DNA of 64,000 nucleotides, from the NCBI GenBank assembly GCA_051954695.1, contig JBQCHL010000011.1, forward strand, positions 248,001 to 312,000, given 5' to 3'. A program made the translations under genes and the position numbers. Each line of letters opens with the position of its first letter. Position 1 is the first letter of the stretch. This DNA is from Terrimonas_A sp051954695 (GTDB taxonomy: Bacteria > Bacteroidota > Bacteroidia > Chitinophagales > Chitinophagaceae). The notes below the pieces were generated by a model. The model worked only from the letters and a program-made list of their open reading frames with translations. It was not told the origin of the DNA and ran no database searches. Positions 19,811 through 28,863 of this stretch are shown one piece after another.

Positions 19811-19861
19811 AACTCAACAATTATAATCTTTAAAAAAATCGGCCGGCTTACGGCCCTCCAT

Positions 19862-20410
19862 TTAATTATCCAGGTCTTTAAATTTCTCCAATCCTTTCCA
19901 GATCGGGTTCTCTTTTTTTTCAGTGTCTTTGATCTCCAGCTTTTTCAAGAGGTCCAGTGCTTTGGGGTTGCAATAAGGGCCATCGGCCTTATCATACCCG
20001 CAGGTTTTTTGCATCGGAATGGTCAGGTTAATGAATTCGTAGATCCAGTTGGCTACATCAATATGGCTTTCGCCACGGCTGATATAGTACACATCCGGGT
20101 CATCTTCCTGGTCATTCATCAGTTCGGGTTCTTCCACCATCTTTACAGTGATGTTGAACTCGTCCCAAAGCTCCAGGGGAAGATCATTGTTGCAACGGTC
20201 ACAGGTCACTTCCAGTGAACCACCGATTTCAAACTTCAATAACATGAAGCCATTCTTTTTATCGAGCAACAACTTTACATTCGCCCTGCAGTTCCGGAAA
20301 TCCTGCTGCTGGAATGCCTCAAAGAACTTATCCGTGATCTCGTAGTTGTATTCATGTACACCGGGTTTTAATCCCACAAAAGCTATCTCAAATTCCCGCC
20401 GGTAGGCCAT
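19862..20410 (-). CDS. DUF177 (YceD-like) protein
   Basis: A 182-residue protein of the YceD/DUF177 family. It contains LEVTCDRCNNDL with a conserved Cys pair and later CGYDKADGPYCNPKAL with two more Cys. YceD family members are tied to 23S rRNA processing and always sit beside rpmF, as here. The longest frame begins at a TTG two codons upstream; the ATG at 20410 lies just downstream of a perfect TACCTTTG box (20433-20440) and was chosen. It is the first gene of the DUF177-rpmF-plsX unit. Confidence 0.88.
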   Translation of the reverse strand: MAYRREFEIAFVGLKPGVHEYNYEITDKFFEAFQQQDFRNCRANVKLLLDKKNGFMLLKFEIGGSLEVTCDRCNNDLPLELWDEFNITVKMVEEPELMNDQEDDPDVYYISRGESHIDVANWIYEFINLTIPMQKTCGYDKADGPYCNPKALDLLKKLEIKDTEKKENPIWKGLEKFKDLDN

Positions 20411-20432
20411 GATCAACTTTTTAAAGAGTTGG

Positions 20433-20440
20433 CAAAGGTA
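20433..20440 (-). promoter_or_regulatory. Predicted -7 box for DUF177-rpmF-plsX
   Basis: On the minus strand this octamer reads TACCTTTG, a perfect match to TAnnTTTG. It predicts a start site near 20426 and a leader of about 16 nt before the ATG at 20410. No convincing -33 TTG was found at the ideal distance. Confidence 0.5.
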
Positions 20441-20489
20441 AGGGATTTCCCCGAAAAATTACGGATAATAAACGGGTTTGTTTTTGGAT

Positions 20490-20497
20490 TATTTTTG
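20490..20497 (+). promoter_or_regulatory. Predicted -7 box for the DUF3810 gene
   Basis: TATTTTTG is a perfect TAnnTTTG match about 55-90 bp before the possible starts of the DUF3810 gene. Together with the divergent box at 20433-20440 it makes this short gap a two-way promoter region. A -33 TTG at correct spacing is lacking. Confidence 0.45.
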
Positions 20498-20587
20498 CCC
20501 CGTCATTTTGATTTAACACGCTGATCCAGAATATGTTTAAAATAAGACTTTGTGCAGAAATTAGTTTCCCGGCTGTTTAAGCGCCTG

Positions 20588-21664
20588 ATGAAGAGCTGGA
20601 GCTGGGTATTACTGGTCCTGCTTTGTATCCTGATCAAATGGGTGTCATTGTATCCCGCCTGGGTGGAAAAATATTACACCTATGGGTTTTACCCTGTTAT
20701 AGGGGGTATTCAGCGCTTCCTGCTGGGCTGGGTGCCCTTCAGCATCGGTGACCTGTTTTATGCCTTCCTGGTACTGGTACTCATTTACCGGGTTTTCCTT
20801 TTTGGAAGGCTGGCTTTCCGCAAACAACTGAACCGGCGATATTTTATTAAAGCCCTGCAACAGGGGATATTCTTTTTTCTTTTTATATATGTCTCTTTCA
20901 ACCTGCTTTGGGGGCTTAATTATAACCGCCAGGGTATTTCAGTACAATTGGGCGTTAAAGTGCAGAAATACAGCCTTGCCGATCTGGACACGCTGACAGG
21001 AGTATTGCAACAGCGGCTGAATACCTATGCCATGCAGGCCAGTCCTGCCCGGCGGGATTCTGTAAGAAAGAAAAAAGACCTTTTCCGCGAGAGTTCCATC
21101 CTTTATAATGAAGCGGCTTTGCGGTATCCTTTCCTGGCTTATCAGCCAAGGTCAGTAAAGCCTTCCATTTTCAGTTACCTGGGAAATTATCTCGGGTTTC
21201 AGGGGTATTATAATCCCTTTTCCGGTGAAGCGCAGGTGAACACAACGATCCCCCGTTTCCTGGAGCCATTCGTAACGCTTCACGAGATAGCGCACCAGCT
21301 TGGCTATGGCAAAGAGAACGAAGCCAACTTCGTCGCATTCCTTGCCGGGAAGGAGAGCAGGTTACCTGTGTTCAGGTACTCGATGTATTTTGACATGTAC
21401 AATTATGCCATCAATGAAGTAGTGCGGCGTGATACAGCCCTGGCCAGGCAATACCAGCGACAACTGGATTCAACCGTGATCAAAGACATACTGGAATACC
21501 GGGAATTTTACCGGAAGCACAGGAACCCTGTTGAGAACTTTATTTCCTGGGGATATGGCAACTTCCTTAAAGCTAACAATCAACCGGGTGGGCGGGAAAC
21601 ATACAATGAAGTGGTGGCCTGGCTGATCGCCTACTATAAGAGATTCGGGATAGAAGCACTGTAG
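20588..21664 (+). CDS. DUF3810 family putative membrane zinc peptidase
   Basis: A protein of about 358 residues with three N-terminal membrane helices (LLVLLCILIKW; DLFYAFLVLVLIYRVFLF; FFFLFIYVSFNLLWG) and a soluble remainder. HEIAH at about residue 232, followed by GKENEANFVAF, is the HExxH...E pattern of a gluzincin-type metallopeptidase. The family is known mainly from Bacteroidota and is uncharacterised. The frame is open upstream to a GTG at 20552, which would add 12 residues; the ATG at 20588 precedes the first helix. Protease activity is inferred from the motif. Confidence 0.82.
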   Translation: MKSWSWVLLVLLCILIKWVSLYPAWVEKYYTYGFYPVIGGIQRFLLGWVPFSIGDLFYAFLVLVLIYRVFLFGRLAFRKQLNRRYFIKALQQGIFFFLFIYVSFNLLWGLNYNRQGISVQLGVKVQKYSLADLDTLTGVLQQRLNTYAMQASPARRDSVRKKKDLFRESSILYNEAALRYPFLAYQPRSVKPSIFSYLGNYLGFQGYYNPFSGEAQVNTTIPRFLEPFVTLHEIAHQLGYGKENEANFVAFLAGKESRLPVFRYSMYFDMYNYAINEVVRRDTALARQYQRQLDSTVIKDILEYREFYRKHRNPVENFISWGYGNFLKANNQPGGRETYNEVVAWLIAYYKRFGIEAL

Positions 21665-21702
21665 CAGACTACACAAATTATATTATGATACTGTACTAAA
21701 CG

Positions 21703-21822
21703 CCCCTTCCCGTCCTTCCCGCCTTACCGGTAAAACAAACAGGGAGTAATATTTTTTACCGGTAAGAAATATGAAAAACAATAAGTAAATCTTACCGGTA
21801 AGGCGGGAAGGACGGGAAGGGG
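21703..21822. repeat. 31-bp perfect inverted repeat with three TTACCGGTAA palindromes
   Basis: Arms 21703-21733 and 21792-21822 are perfect reverse complements over 31 bp. Each arm ends inward in the 10-bp palindrome TTACCGGTAA, and a third copy sits in the 58-nt loop at 21756-21765. The outer arms are C-rich or G-rich (CCCCTTCCCGTCCTTCCCGCC). It lies between convergent genes with stops at 21664 and 21832. It could be a bidirectional terminator, a REP/MITE-like dispersed repeat or a protein-binding array. No transposase is nearby. Confidence 0.85.
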
Positions 21823-21831
21823 GTGTTCAGG

Positions 21832-22368
21832 CTAGAATTTGTTCTTCCACATCATGCTCTCCACCGGTCTGTCCGGTTGCCCGCTATATTTTGCATTCTT
21901 CTTCTGGTTGTATTTAACTTCTATCTCACCTTCCACGGGGAAATAGATCAATTGCCCCACAGGCATACCCTTGTAAACCTTTACCGGTTGCTTCACGGAA
22001 ATTTCGAGTGTCCAGTGTCCGCAAAAGCCGACATCGCCTTTGCCGGCAGTGGCATGGATGTCGATGCCAAGGCGGCCGGTGGATGATTTACCTTCCAGGA
22101 AGGGAACGTGGGCATGTGTTTCAGTATACTCCAGCGTTACACCCAGGTAAAATATATGGGGATAAAGCACAAAGCCTTCCTCGGGTATTTCGAAATACTC
22201 GATCTCATTATGTTTTTTTGAATCCAGGATATGCTCCTTGTAAGTGGCCAGCCATTTGCCCAGATGCACGTCGTATGAATTACTTCCCAGGCATTCGCGG
22301 TCATAAGGTGATAACAGGATCGTTCCTTTTTCTATTTCTTCCAGTATGCGTTTGTCAGATAAGATCAT
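21832..22368 (-). CDS. dcd: dCTP deaminase
   Basis: A 178-residue enzyme of the dCTP deaminase/dUTPase superfamily, making dUTP from dCTP for thymidylate synthesis. Typical segments are MILSDKRILEEIEKG at the start, LGSNSYDVHLG, LEGKSSTGRLGIDIHATAG (catalytic Glu and Ser/Arg of the active site) and GFCGHWTLEI. The frame is open 20 codons further upstream, but the family begins at MILSD, so the ATG at 22368 was chosen. It flanks the long inverted repeat at 21703-21822. Confidence 0.93.
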   Translation of the reverse strand: MILSDKRILEEIEKGTILLSPYDRECLGSNSYDVHLGKWLATYKEHILDSKKHNEIEYFEIPEEGFVLYPHIFYLGVTLEYTETHAHVPFLEGKSSTGRLGIDIHATAGKGDVGFCGHWTLEISVKQPVKVYKGMPVGQLIYFPVEGEIEVKYNQKKNAKYSGQPDRPVESMMWKNKF

Positions 22369-22517
22369 TGTCTCGTGTTTTATAACTCGGCCGGTATGTA
22401 AAACCAGTGATTTTATGTACCGGCGCAAAACTATTTAAGTTTTTGCCTTTTTACTTTTTAATTTTGAGCTGGTGGATAAGGATTGATACTCCCAAAATAA
22501 AGACGAAACAGCCACTA

Positions 22518-23126
22518 ATGCCGATTTTTTTTCAACATCCCATTAATGAAACTACCCGGTTGGGGATCTGGAAGATTGAAGAGACCGAGGAATTCTTCAA
22601 AGGAAATGTACCACAGCACAGGGATGTGACCCACCCGCATAAGCGGTTGCAACACCTGGCAGGGCGGTTCCTGCTGCAATTCTTATTCCCTGATTTTCCT
22701 TATGAACTGGTGCAGATAGCTGATACGCGCAAACCTTTTTTGCCGGATGACCAGTACCATTTCTCTATCTCCCATTGTGGCGATTATGCTGCTGCTATTG
22801 TAAGCAAAGACAGAAGGGTAGGGATCGATATCGAAATACCTGTGGAAAAAATTGAGAAGATCAGGGATAAGTTCATGTCAGGCCCAGAGCAGTTAAGGCT
22901 TCATTTGAACGGAGAATTGAGCCAGCTTACTGCATTCTGGAGCGCAAAAGAAGCCGTGTTTAAATGGTATGGCGAAGGGAAAGTTGATTTTAAAGAGCAT
23001 ATCCGGTTGCAGCAGCAGGATCCGGCTAAAGAAATCATTGACTGTTTTTTTGCACCTAAGCAGAAACAGCTGGAGATCCACTACAGGATGCTGGAGCATC
23101 TGGTACTGGCGTGGGTGATCGGCTGA
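22518..23126 (+). CDS. 4'-phosphopantetheinyl transferase superfamily protein
   Basis: A 202-residue Sfp/AcpT-like enzyme that attaches the phosphopantetheine arm of CoA to carrier proteins. Visible motifs are FSISHCGDYAAAI, VGIDIE (Asp and Glu bind Mg2+) near residue 103, and FWSAKEAVFKWYG, the W-KEA--K signature, near 140. The open frame continues upstream to 22407 but the extra segment is hydrophobic and low in family likeness; the ATG at 22518 gives the expected MPIFF start. Length fits a single-domain Sfp type. No polyketide or peptide synthetase is in the window. Confidence 0.87.
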   Translation: MPIFFQHPINETTRLGIWKIEETEEFFKGNVPQHRDVTHPHKRLQHLAGRFLLQFLFPDFPYELVQIADTRKPFLPDDQYHFSISHCGDYAAAIVSKDRRVGIDIEIPVEKIEKIRDKFMSGPEQLRLHLNGELSQLTAFWSAKEAVFKWYGEGKVDFKEHIRLQQQDPAKEIIDCFFAPKQKQLEIHYRMLEHLVLAWVIG

Positions 23127-23299
23127 TCTGTTTTATTTACCTGCAAATCAAGACCAACAGGGATTGGCGAATATTCACAAATCCCGGGCCTGTTGCGTTT
23201 CGTGGTAATAATATATAACTTACGCCGTTATTATTACCAACCAAACCACCAAACGGATCTGTCCGCTAATACCGGCAGCAGCCAATCCGGCAACCCACT

Positions 23300-25171
23300 A
23301 TGAAGAAAATCTTATCAGTCGCGGCCCTGATCCTGTTTACTTTCCTCGCAAAAAGCCAGTCAGACGAAGACAACGGCAATGTAATAATCACCAACGCCAC
23401 CCGCGAATTCCGTTTTGAGAAAGGAGATGGCGCACATCCTGTTGTGATCAAAGAAAAAAGCTCGCGAACTTATTTATGCAATAGCTACAACACCTATCAT
23501 AATGTCGTTGAATTTTACAATGACATGGAAAAGATAAATGATGTGTCTATCCTTGTAGATAATTCAAAAAAACATGGTATCACCCCAAAATATCAATACT
23601 ATAGTGTAAACGATATTTTTTATTCTGATGCAAGAGTTTGTTTTTTCAAACTGCCATTATCAAAAAAAGGATCAACATCAAAAGTGACATTCGAGAAAAC
23701 CATTCTCGATCCGCATTATTTCACCAGTATCTATCTCGCTGAAAGCGAAGCGATCGCTGAAATGGAGATCAGGATCGTTGTGCCTTCATGGATGAACCTG
23801 GAATTGAAAGACTTCAATTTTGGTAAATATGATATCAGGAAGACTATTGTAAATAATAGCAACGATATTGTGTATACATACACCGTAAAGAATATGCCTG
23901 GCATTGTAAGAGAATCTTCTTCTCCCGGCATTACGCACTATGCACCGCATATTTTGGTGATGAATAAATATGCAGAGCCCTCCGGTAGCAGGTATGTTTA
24001 TTTCAATACACTAAAAGATCAGTATAACTGGTATCATAAACTTGTGCTGGAAGTGGGAAATGAACAAGCCGATGTGAAAGCGAAAACGGATGAGATCGTG
24101 AAAGGACTGACAACGGATGATGCAAAAGTAAAAGCCGTTTATCAGTGGGTGCAGGATAATATCCGCTATATCGCATTTGAAGATGGCATTGCGGGTTTTA
24201 AACCTGATAAGGCACAGAATGTATTGCAGAAAAAATATGGCGATTGTAAAGGCATGGCGAATCTTGTTACAGAAATGCTTCGATCTGTAAATATTGATGC
24301 CAGAAGGTGCTGGATCGGTACACGCCACCTGGTATATGATTATTCCACACCATCCCTGGCTGTAGATAATCACATGATCAGTGTGTGGATGAATAAAGGA
24401 ACACCGGTTTATCTTGATGCAACTGAGAAATATATCGGCATGGGAGAAGTGGCTGAAAGGATACAGGGTCGCCAGACATTGATCGAGGATGGCGCTAATT
24501 TTATCCTGGGGAAAGTTCCTGTTGCAAACTATCAGCAAAATACCTCTGTAGAGAAAAGAAAACTTAGTCTTGATGGCGCTGTACTGACAGGACACATCTC
24601 ACAGGTATGGAAAGGTGAGAATAAGGAAATGCTTTTATCAGGGCTTAACAGTATCAGGCAGGATAAACAGGAAACTGCGCTTACGAATTATCTATCCCGT
24701 GGAAAGAATGACTTTGCGATCAGCGCGCTGAAAGTGGCTAATCTTTCTGATTATAATAAGGATATCAATATTGAATATGATATTACCTGGAAAAATGCGG
24801 TAACAGATTTTAACCAGGAAACTTATATCGGGATCGATAACCGCCGCAGTTTTGAAGGCCTCAGGATCGATACAGCAAAGCGTAAACTGCCATACTGGTT
24901 TTTCTTCAAGAATCATCTTGTATTTGAGACAGAACTCACGTTACCTGCAGATAAAAAAGTGGAAACATTACCTGCAAACCTGACTATTCAGCAGCCGGGC
25001 TATACTTTTTCCGGCAGCTATAAAGTCAATGGCACTGATCTAAGCTACCGTTGTGAGATTATCCTGAAAGAATCACAACTGAAACCAGAGCAATTTGATC
25101 AATGGAATAAAGATATTGATCAACTCAAAAACTTTTATAACCAACAAGTCGTTTTAACCAAACTAAAATAA
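23300..25171 (+). CDS. DUF3857 and transglutaminase-like domain protein, catalytic triad intact
   Basis: A 623-residue exported protein. A signal peptide ends near KSQS (residue 20). An N-terminal beta-rich DUF3857 domain (about 40-250) precedes a transglutaminase-like core. The likely catalytic triad is Cys316 in KYGDCKGM, His358 in VDNHMIS and Asp373 in YLDATEK. A C-terminal beta domain (DUF3858-like) completes the typical Bacteroidota architecture. It lies 10 bp upstream of a second DUF3857 gene whose active site is degraded, suggesting a functional pair at the periplasm or cell surface. The substrate is unknown. Confidence 0.85.
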   Translation: MKKILSVAALILFTFLAKSQSDEDNGNVIITNATREFRFEKGDGAHPVVIKEKSSRTYLCNSYNTYHNVVEFYNDMEKINDVSILVDNSKKHGITPKYQYYSVNDIFYSDARVCFFKLPLSKKGSTSKVTFEKTILDPHYFTSIYLAESEAIAEMEIRIVVPSWMNLELKDFNFGKYDIRKTIVNNSNDIVYTYTVKNMPGIVRESSSPGITHYAPHILVMNKYAEPSGSRYVYFNTLKDQYNWYHKLVLEVGNEQADVKAKTDEIVKGLTTDDAKVKAVYQWVQDNIRYIAFEDGIAGFKPDKAQNVLQKKYGDCKGMANLVTEMLRSVNIDARRCWIGTRHLVYDYSTPSLAVDNHMISVWMNKGTPVYLDATEKYIGMGEVAERIQGRQTLIEDGANFILGKVPVANYQQNTSVEKRKLSLDGAVLTGHISQVWKGENKEMLLSGLNSIRQDKQETALTNYLSRGKNDFAISALKVANLSDYNKDINIEYDITWKNAVTDFNQETYIGIDNRRSFEGLRIDTAKRKLPYWFFFKNHLVFETELTLPADKKVETLPANLTIQQPGYTFSGSYKVNGTDLSYRCEIILKESQLKPEQFDQWNKDIDQLKNFYNQQVVLTKLK

Positions 25172-25181
25172 GCTACCATCA

Positions 25182-27467
25182 ATGAAAGTTTTTTTTATCC
25201 GGATCGCTATTTACGCGGGCTGTTTGCTGCACGTAGTTAATTCTGCACACGCGCAAACAAAAGCTGATGAAGAATACCGGAAGCAATCAGAAGAGATCCG
25301 TAAAAAGGTTTGGTCATGGGATAAACCTGAATTTAAAAACCGGGAGATCCCATCTCGATACGCTAATGCCTCTACGATTGTTATCGCACGCCATACAGAA
25401 CTGACGGCAGATAGTAAATCCAGACTTGGTTATGACGGTTTCCTTGGTCTTTCTTCCAATAAGATCATGTCTGTGTCGGAGATCGCGAGAGAAATGATAA
25501 AAGTGAATGATAAGTCTGGTGTGGAGGATTATTCTGAGCTGAGCTTTACCCGTTTTGAATCAAAGAGTGGTTTTTATAGAAAAGATAACTCCACCACTTT
25601 TGTAGGTGTTCGTATCATTAAGCCAGACGGAAAGATCCGCGAGATCAATGCGGACGATATCGTATTGACCAAGGACAGTAAATCGCAGAAGCAGGCAAAA
25701 GTAGCGATCCCGGACCTGCAGGCAGGCGATATTGTGGATTATTTCATTGCTACCAATCTTCGTCTTACGAACGATTTCAATGATAAATCATATCTCGTAG
25801 CGTTGTTTGATGATGCGCCGGTAATGCATCATTCTTTCCACGGGCAACTTGGAAAGAAGTTTGCGATCGATTACCGGAGTTATAATGGTGCACCGGACCT
25901 GAATGTTACAAAGAATAGTGATGACGACATTATCATTGATGTGGTGAAGAAAGATATTCCTGCATTTGAAACCACCTTATGGATATCACCCGCATTGCAG
26001 TTGCCGTTTGTTAGAATGTATATTTCACTGGGCAATCGTGCTGCTGGCCGTAAGTTCACCGGTTACAGCAAGCCAGGTGAAGTAAATAAGAACAAGGAAT
26101 CTGATGAAGTGGTCGATCTGAAAGCGAATGGTATGGCAATGGAGTTTTTTAACGCTTATAATAATGCTCCCAACCGTGCTTTCTTTACGGATATTGTAAA
26201 AAGAGCAAAAGAGTATGCGAAAAATATAGGGATATCATTCAAAGATCTTAGTGACGATGAGAAGGCTGCTTTCCTTTACTACTCTGCACGTTTTTATAAG
26301 CTGCTTTCTTTTGATGTTAATGACATGCAGAAATATATCAACATCGGGGATTATTCCTATAGAGGGCTTTCGCTGTTCCTTTACTGCATTCTGCATGAAG
26401 CGGATGTTGATGCATTGGTATTACTGAGCAATCAGCGTACTGGCTACCGTATGAACGAAGTAATGGATACGGATGATCTGGAGATGAGTACATTCCTGAA
26501 AGGGTCTAACAAATTCATGTCGATCTTCTCTATTTATGATGTTCCATTCGTTGTGCCTGAATCGATCGAAGGCCTTTTCAATACAAAAACGGTCAGTTTG
26601 CGCACAAAAGGGATGTTGCTGACGCAGGGCGCTATTTCCAAACTGGCTTCAGTGCTGCCGGGAATAAAGGTGCCTGTATCAGAATCGGAAAGGAACGCAC
26701 ATATCGAGCAACTCGTTATCGCAGTAAAACCAGGTGAAACAACACTTGGTGTAAAGCGCAGAAGCATTATCAAGGGGCATTATAAATCTCCCCTTCAGCG
26801 CAAGCTGATCCTGTATGAAGATCTTTATGAAGCAGAACGTAAAGCACTGGGCCAGGAAAAATCCTTGATCGAAATACTGGAAGACAATAAGCGCTTGAGG
26901 AAGATGGTGGAAGATGTGAAGAATGCATTTGCAGAAGCAAGAAAGAATCAGGAGACCTCATTTAATGATGATATCAAAGATTGGTATGAGCAGGATATAG
27001 TAAATCTGAAAGATTGGAAGATCGATAATATGGGTATCCGCCATACTGCGCCTGATTTTATCTATTCTTCTTCGTTTGACATGGATGGTTTGGTCAAGAA
27101 AGCTGGCAATAATATCATTCTTGAGATCGGGAAAGTCCAGGGCACGCCGATGGTCATCAAACCTGAACAGCGCAAAAGGGATATGGATGTATACATGCCT
27201 TTCCCACGAAGTATCGAGTATCATCTGAAAGTAGAGGTTCCGGAAGGTTACACCGTTGAAGGAGTGGAAGGATTGAATAAGAGTGTGAAAAACGAGACCG
27301 GCCACTTCACAGCAGAAGCGCATTTAGTTGGTCAAACAATAGAGATCAAAGTGAGTAAACATTATTATCATGGCTTTGAGCCAACTGCCAACTGGAACAA
27401 ACTCGTGGAGTTTATCGATGCCTCCAATGATTGGACGAATGCGAAGTTGTTGTTTAAGAAAAATTAA
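25182..27467 (+). CDS. DUF3857 domain protein with degenerate transglutaminase-like region
   Basis: A 761-residue exported protein with a signal peptide ending at SAHAQT (residue 26). The DUF3857-like N-terminal half includes GKIREINADDIVLTKDS and DLQAGDIVDYFIATN. The segment matching the transglutaminase Cys motif reads GDYSYRGLSL near residue 390, so the nucleophilic Cys is absent and the later His/Asp motifs are not recognisable. A charged alpha-helical stretch (about 545-600) looks like a coiled coil. It is co-transcribed with the intact paralogue upstream. It may be a structural partner rather than an enzyme; that is inference. Confidence 0.82.
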   Translation: MKVFFIRIAIYAGCLLHVVNSAHAQTKADEEYRKQSEEIRKKVWSWDKPEFKNREIPSRYANASTIVIARHTELTADSKSRLGYDGFLGLSSNKIMSVSEIAREMIKVNDKSGVEDYSELSFTRFESKSGFYRKDNSTTFVGVRIIKPDGKIREINADDIVLTKDSKSQKQAKVAIPDLQAGDIVDYFIATNLRLTNDFNDKSYLVALFDDAPVMHHSFHGQLGKKFAIDYRSYNGAPDLNVTKNSDDDIIIDVVKKDIPAFETTLWISPALQLPFVRMYISLGNRAAGRKFTGYSKPGEVNKNKESDEVVDLKANGMAMEFFNAYNNAPNRAFFTDIVKRAKEYAKNIGISFKDLSDDEKAAFLYYSARFYKLLSFDVNDMQKYINIGDYSYRGLSLFLYCILHEADVDALVLLSNQRTGYRMNEVMDTDDLEMSTFLKGSNKFMSIFSIYDVPFVVPESIEGLFNTKTVSLRTKGMLLTQGAISKLASVLPGIKVPVSESERNAHIEQLVIAVKPGETTLGVKRRSIIKGHYKSPLQRKLILYEDLYEAERKALGQEKSLIEILEDNKRLRKMVEDVKNAFAEARKNQETSFNDDIKDWYEQDIVNLKDWKIDNMGIRHTAPDFIYSSSFDMDGLVKKAGNNIILEIGKVQGTPMVIKPEQRKRDMDVYMPFPRSIEYHLKVEVPEGYTVEGVEGLNKSVKNETGHFTAEAHLVGQTIEIKVSKHYYHGFEPTANWNKLVEFIDASNDWTNAKLLFKKN

Positions 27468-27480
27468 TACTCCTGTATAA

Positions 27481-27521
27481 AATAATAAAGGGTCGAAGCA
27501 TGTCTTCGACCCTTTATTATT
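27481..27521. terminator. Bidirectional intrinsic terminator
   Basis: A perfect 18-bp stem (27481-27498 with 27504-27521, core GGGTCGAAG/CTTCGACCC) with loop CATGT and A-rich/T-rich outer arms. It separates the DUF3857 operon from the convergent DUF2130 gene, whose stop codon directly abuts the hairpin. Confidence 0.88.
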
Positions 27522-28730
27522 TTAATGCGCCATGTCATCCTCATTTTCGTCACTGTCTTCGAGCAAGTGCAGGTCTACTGCCGATTCCATTCCTGCTATC
27601 CCTTCAATGGATCCCCGGATATGTGTGGCATTCAACAATACCTTTTCCAGTTGTTTCTCCCTGGTCTTCCATAATTTTTCCATAGCATCCCGTTCTTTTT
27701 GAATAGATATTTTCATGCCCAGGAAACCTTCCCGGATGGCTTTCCATTGTTCGGCAAATTCATTGCTGGTGAGATAATCATAGAGCATGTGCATTTTATC
27801 GCCCTTGTTCTCATTATTCCTTACGGCATTGGATACACGCATAATGGTGTCACGCAATACAACTGCCAGTGCTTTCACCTCAGAGTAAGAGCAGATCCAG
27901 ACACCATCCTTTAAACCAAAGCCGTCCATATCACGGGGCATGGTGCGGGTAACGATCACGGCCATATCCGCACCAAGGCTGCGCATATCGGCTTTGAGCT
28001 TTTCGATCCAATCAGCAACGAAACTGTTGGTGCGTTTGCTTTCATAAATGATCTTTCCGCACTCCTGCCCCAGGTTGTTGCGGACAGTTTGCACGCAATC
28101 CGCGCCACGGACACCTTTACCTACTTCGGCAACGAGGTCGAATGGGAAAGCAGTGCGCAGCATTTCTTCCAGTGCCAGTTCCTGGATCTCTCCCTGCAAT
28201 TGGGTAGAGCCCTGTTCTGCTTTGCGGCGCATTTCATCAGCCAGTTTCTTCTGGTCTTCCAGTTGTTTTTCCAGTTCTTTCAACCGCAACTGGAATTCAC
28301 TTTCCCGGGCAGCTACTTTTTGTTCTTCTATTTTACGGAGGTCTTCAGAAAGTTTTTCCCGTTCCTGCTGCAATTTTTTCTGTACAGTGATCTCCAGTTC
28401 ATCTTCCTTATTTTTCAGTTCCTGTTCCTTCTTTAAATATTCCAGTTCTTTTTGGCGGGCCAACTTCAGTTTTTCTTCGTTGTCTTTATTATTTTGTTCA
28501 AGCAGGCGGAGTTTGTTTTCAAAATCACTTGTGAGATTTTTGCGGATGTTCTCTTCCATGCTTTGCTGCATACGCTTTCTTTCCTCTTCCAGTTTGAGCT
28601 GGAATTCTTCATTCTTTTTCTTCTGCCAGTCTGCTGCTTTGGAGCGTAATTCTTTTTCCACTTCTTCCCTTATTGCGTCATTCGGTTCAAACTGGTGACC
28701 GCAATTCGGACATTTTATATCGGTAGCCAT
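27522..28730 (-). CDS. DUF2130 domain-containing coiled-coil protein
   Basis: A 402-residue soluble protein. The N-terminus carries a small zinc-ribbon half (CPNCGHQF at 7-14). Residues about 20-190 are an almost unbroken Lys/Glu/Gln-rich coiled coil. The C-terminal DUF2130 domain (about 195-380) includes GVRGADCVQTV and GKIIYESKRTNSF, in which acidic and Lys residues resemble a PD-(D/E)xK nuclease core. Family members are often described as nuclease-like but are uncharacterised. It ends in an acidic tail (DSDENEDD). Confidence 0.85.
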   Translation of the reverse strand: MATDIKCPNCGHQFEPNDAIREEVEKELRSKAADWQKKKNEEFQLKLEEERKRMQQSMEENIRKNLTSDFENKLRLLEQNNKDNEEKLKLARQKELEYLKKEQELKNKEDELEITVQKKLQQEREKLSEDLRKIEEQKVAARESEFQLRLKELEKQLEDQKKLADEMRRKAEQGSTQLQGEIQELALEEMLRTAFPFDLVAEVGKGVRGADCVQTVRNNLGQECGKIIYESKRTNSFVADWIEKLKADMRSLGADMAVIVTRTMPRDMDGFGLKDGVWICSYSEVKALAVVLRDTIMRVSNAVRNNENKGDKMHMLYDYLTSNEFAEQWKAIREGFLGMKISIQKERDAMEKLWKTREKQLEKVLLNATHIRGSIEGIAGMESAVDLHLLEDSDENEDDMAH

Positions 28731-28863
28731 CAGGTAATTATTTAAAGATCAAAAATACTAAAGAGAAAGCATGAATTGGCAGGGAACTTGACCGATACAT
28801 TTTGTCATAGCCAAGGCAATATTCAGGTATTATGTTAATCCTTACCTTTCCTGAAATTTTTGT

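Noticed and set aside
21703..21822. An insertion sequence at the long inverted repeat
   Set aside because: The whole element is 120 bp with no transposase frame and no visible target-site duplication.
24011..24595. A 194-codon minus-strand frame
   Set aside because: It lies wholly inside the well-supported DUF3857/transglutaminase gene and has Cys/His/Ile-rich composition typical of shadows.
28048..28698. A 216-codon plus-strand frame rich in Ser and Phe
   Set aside because: It is antisense to the Lys/Glu-rich coiled coil of the DUF2130 gene, which naturally yields Ser/Phe-rich frames on the other strand.
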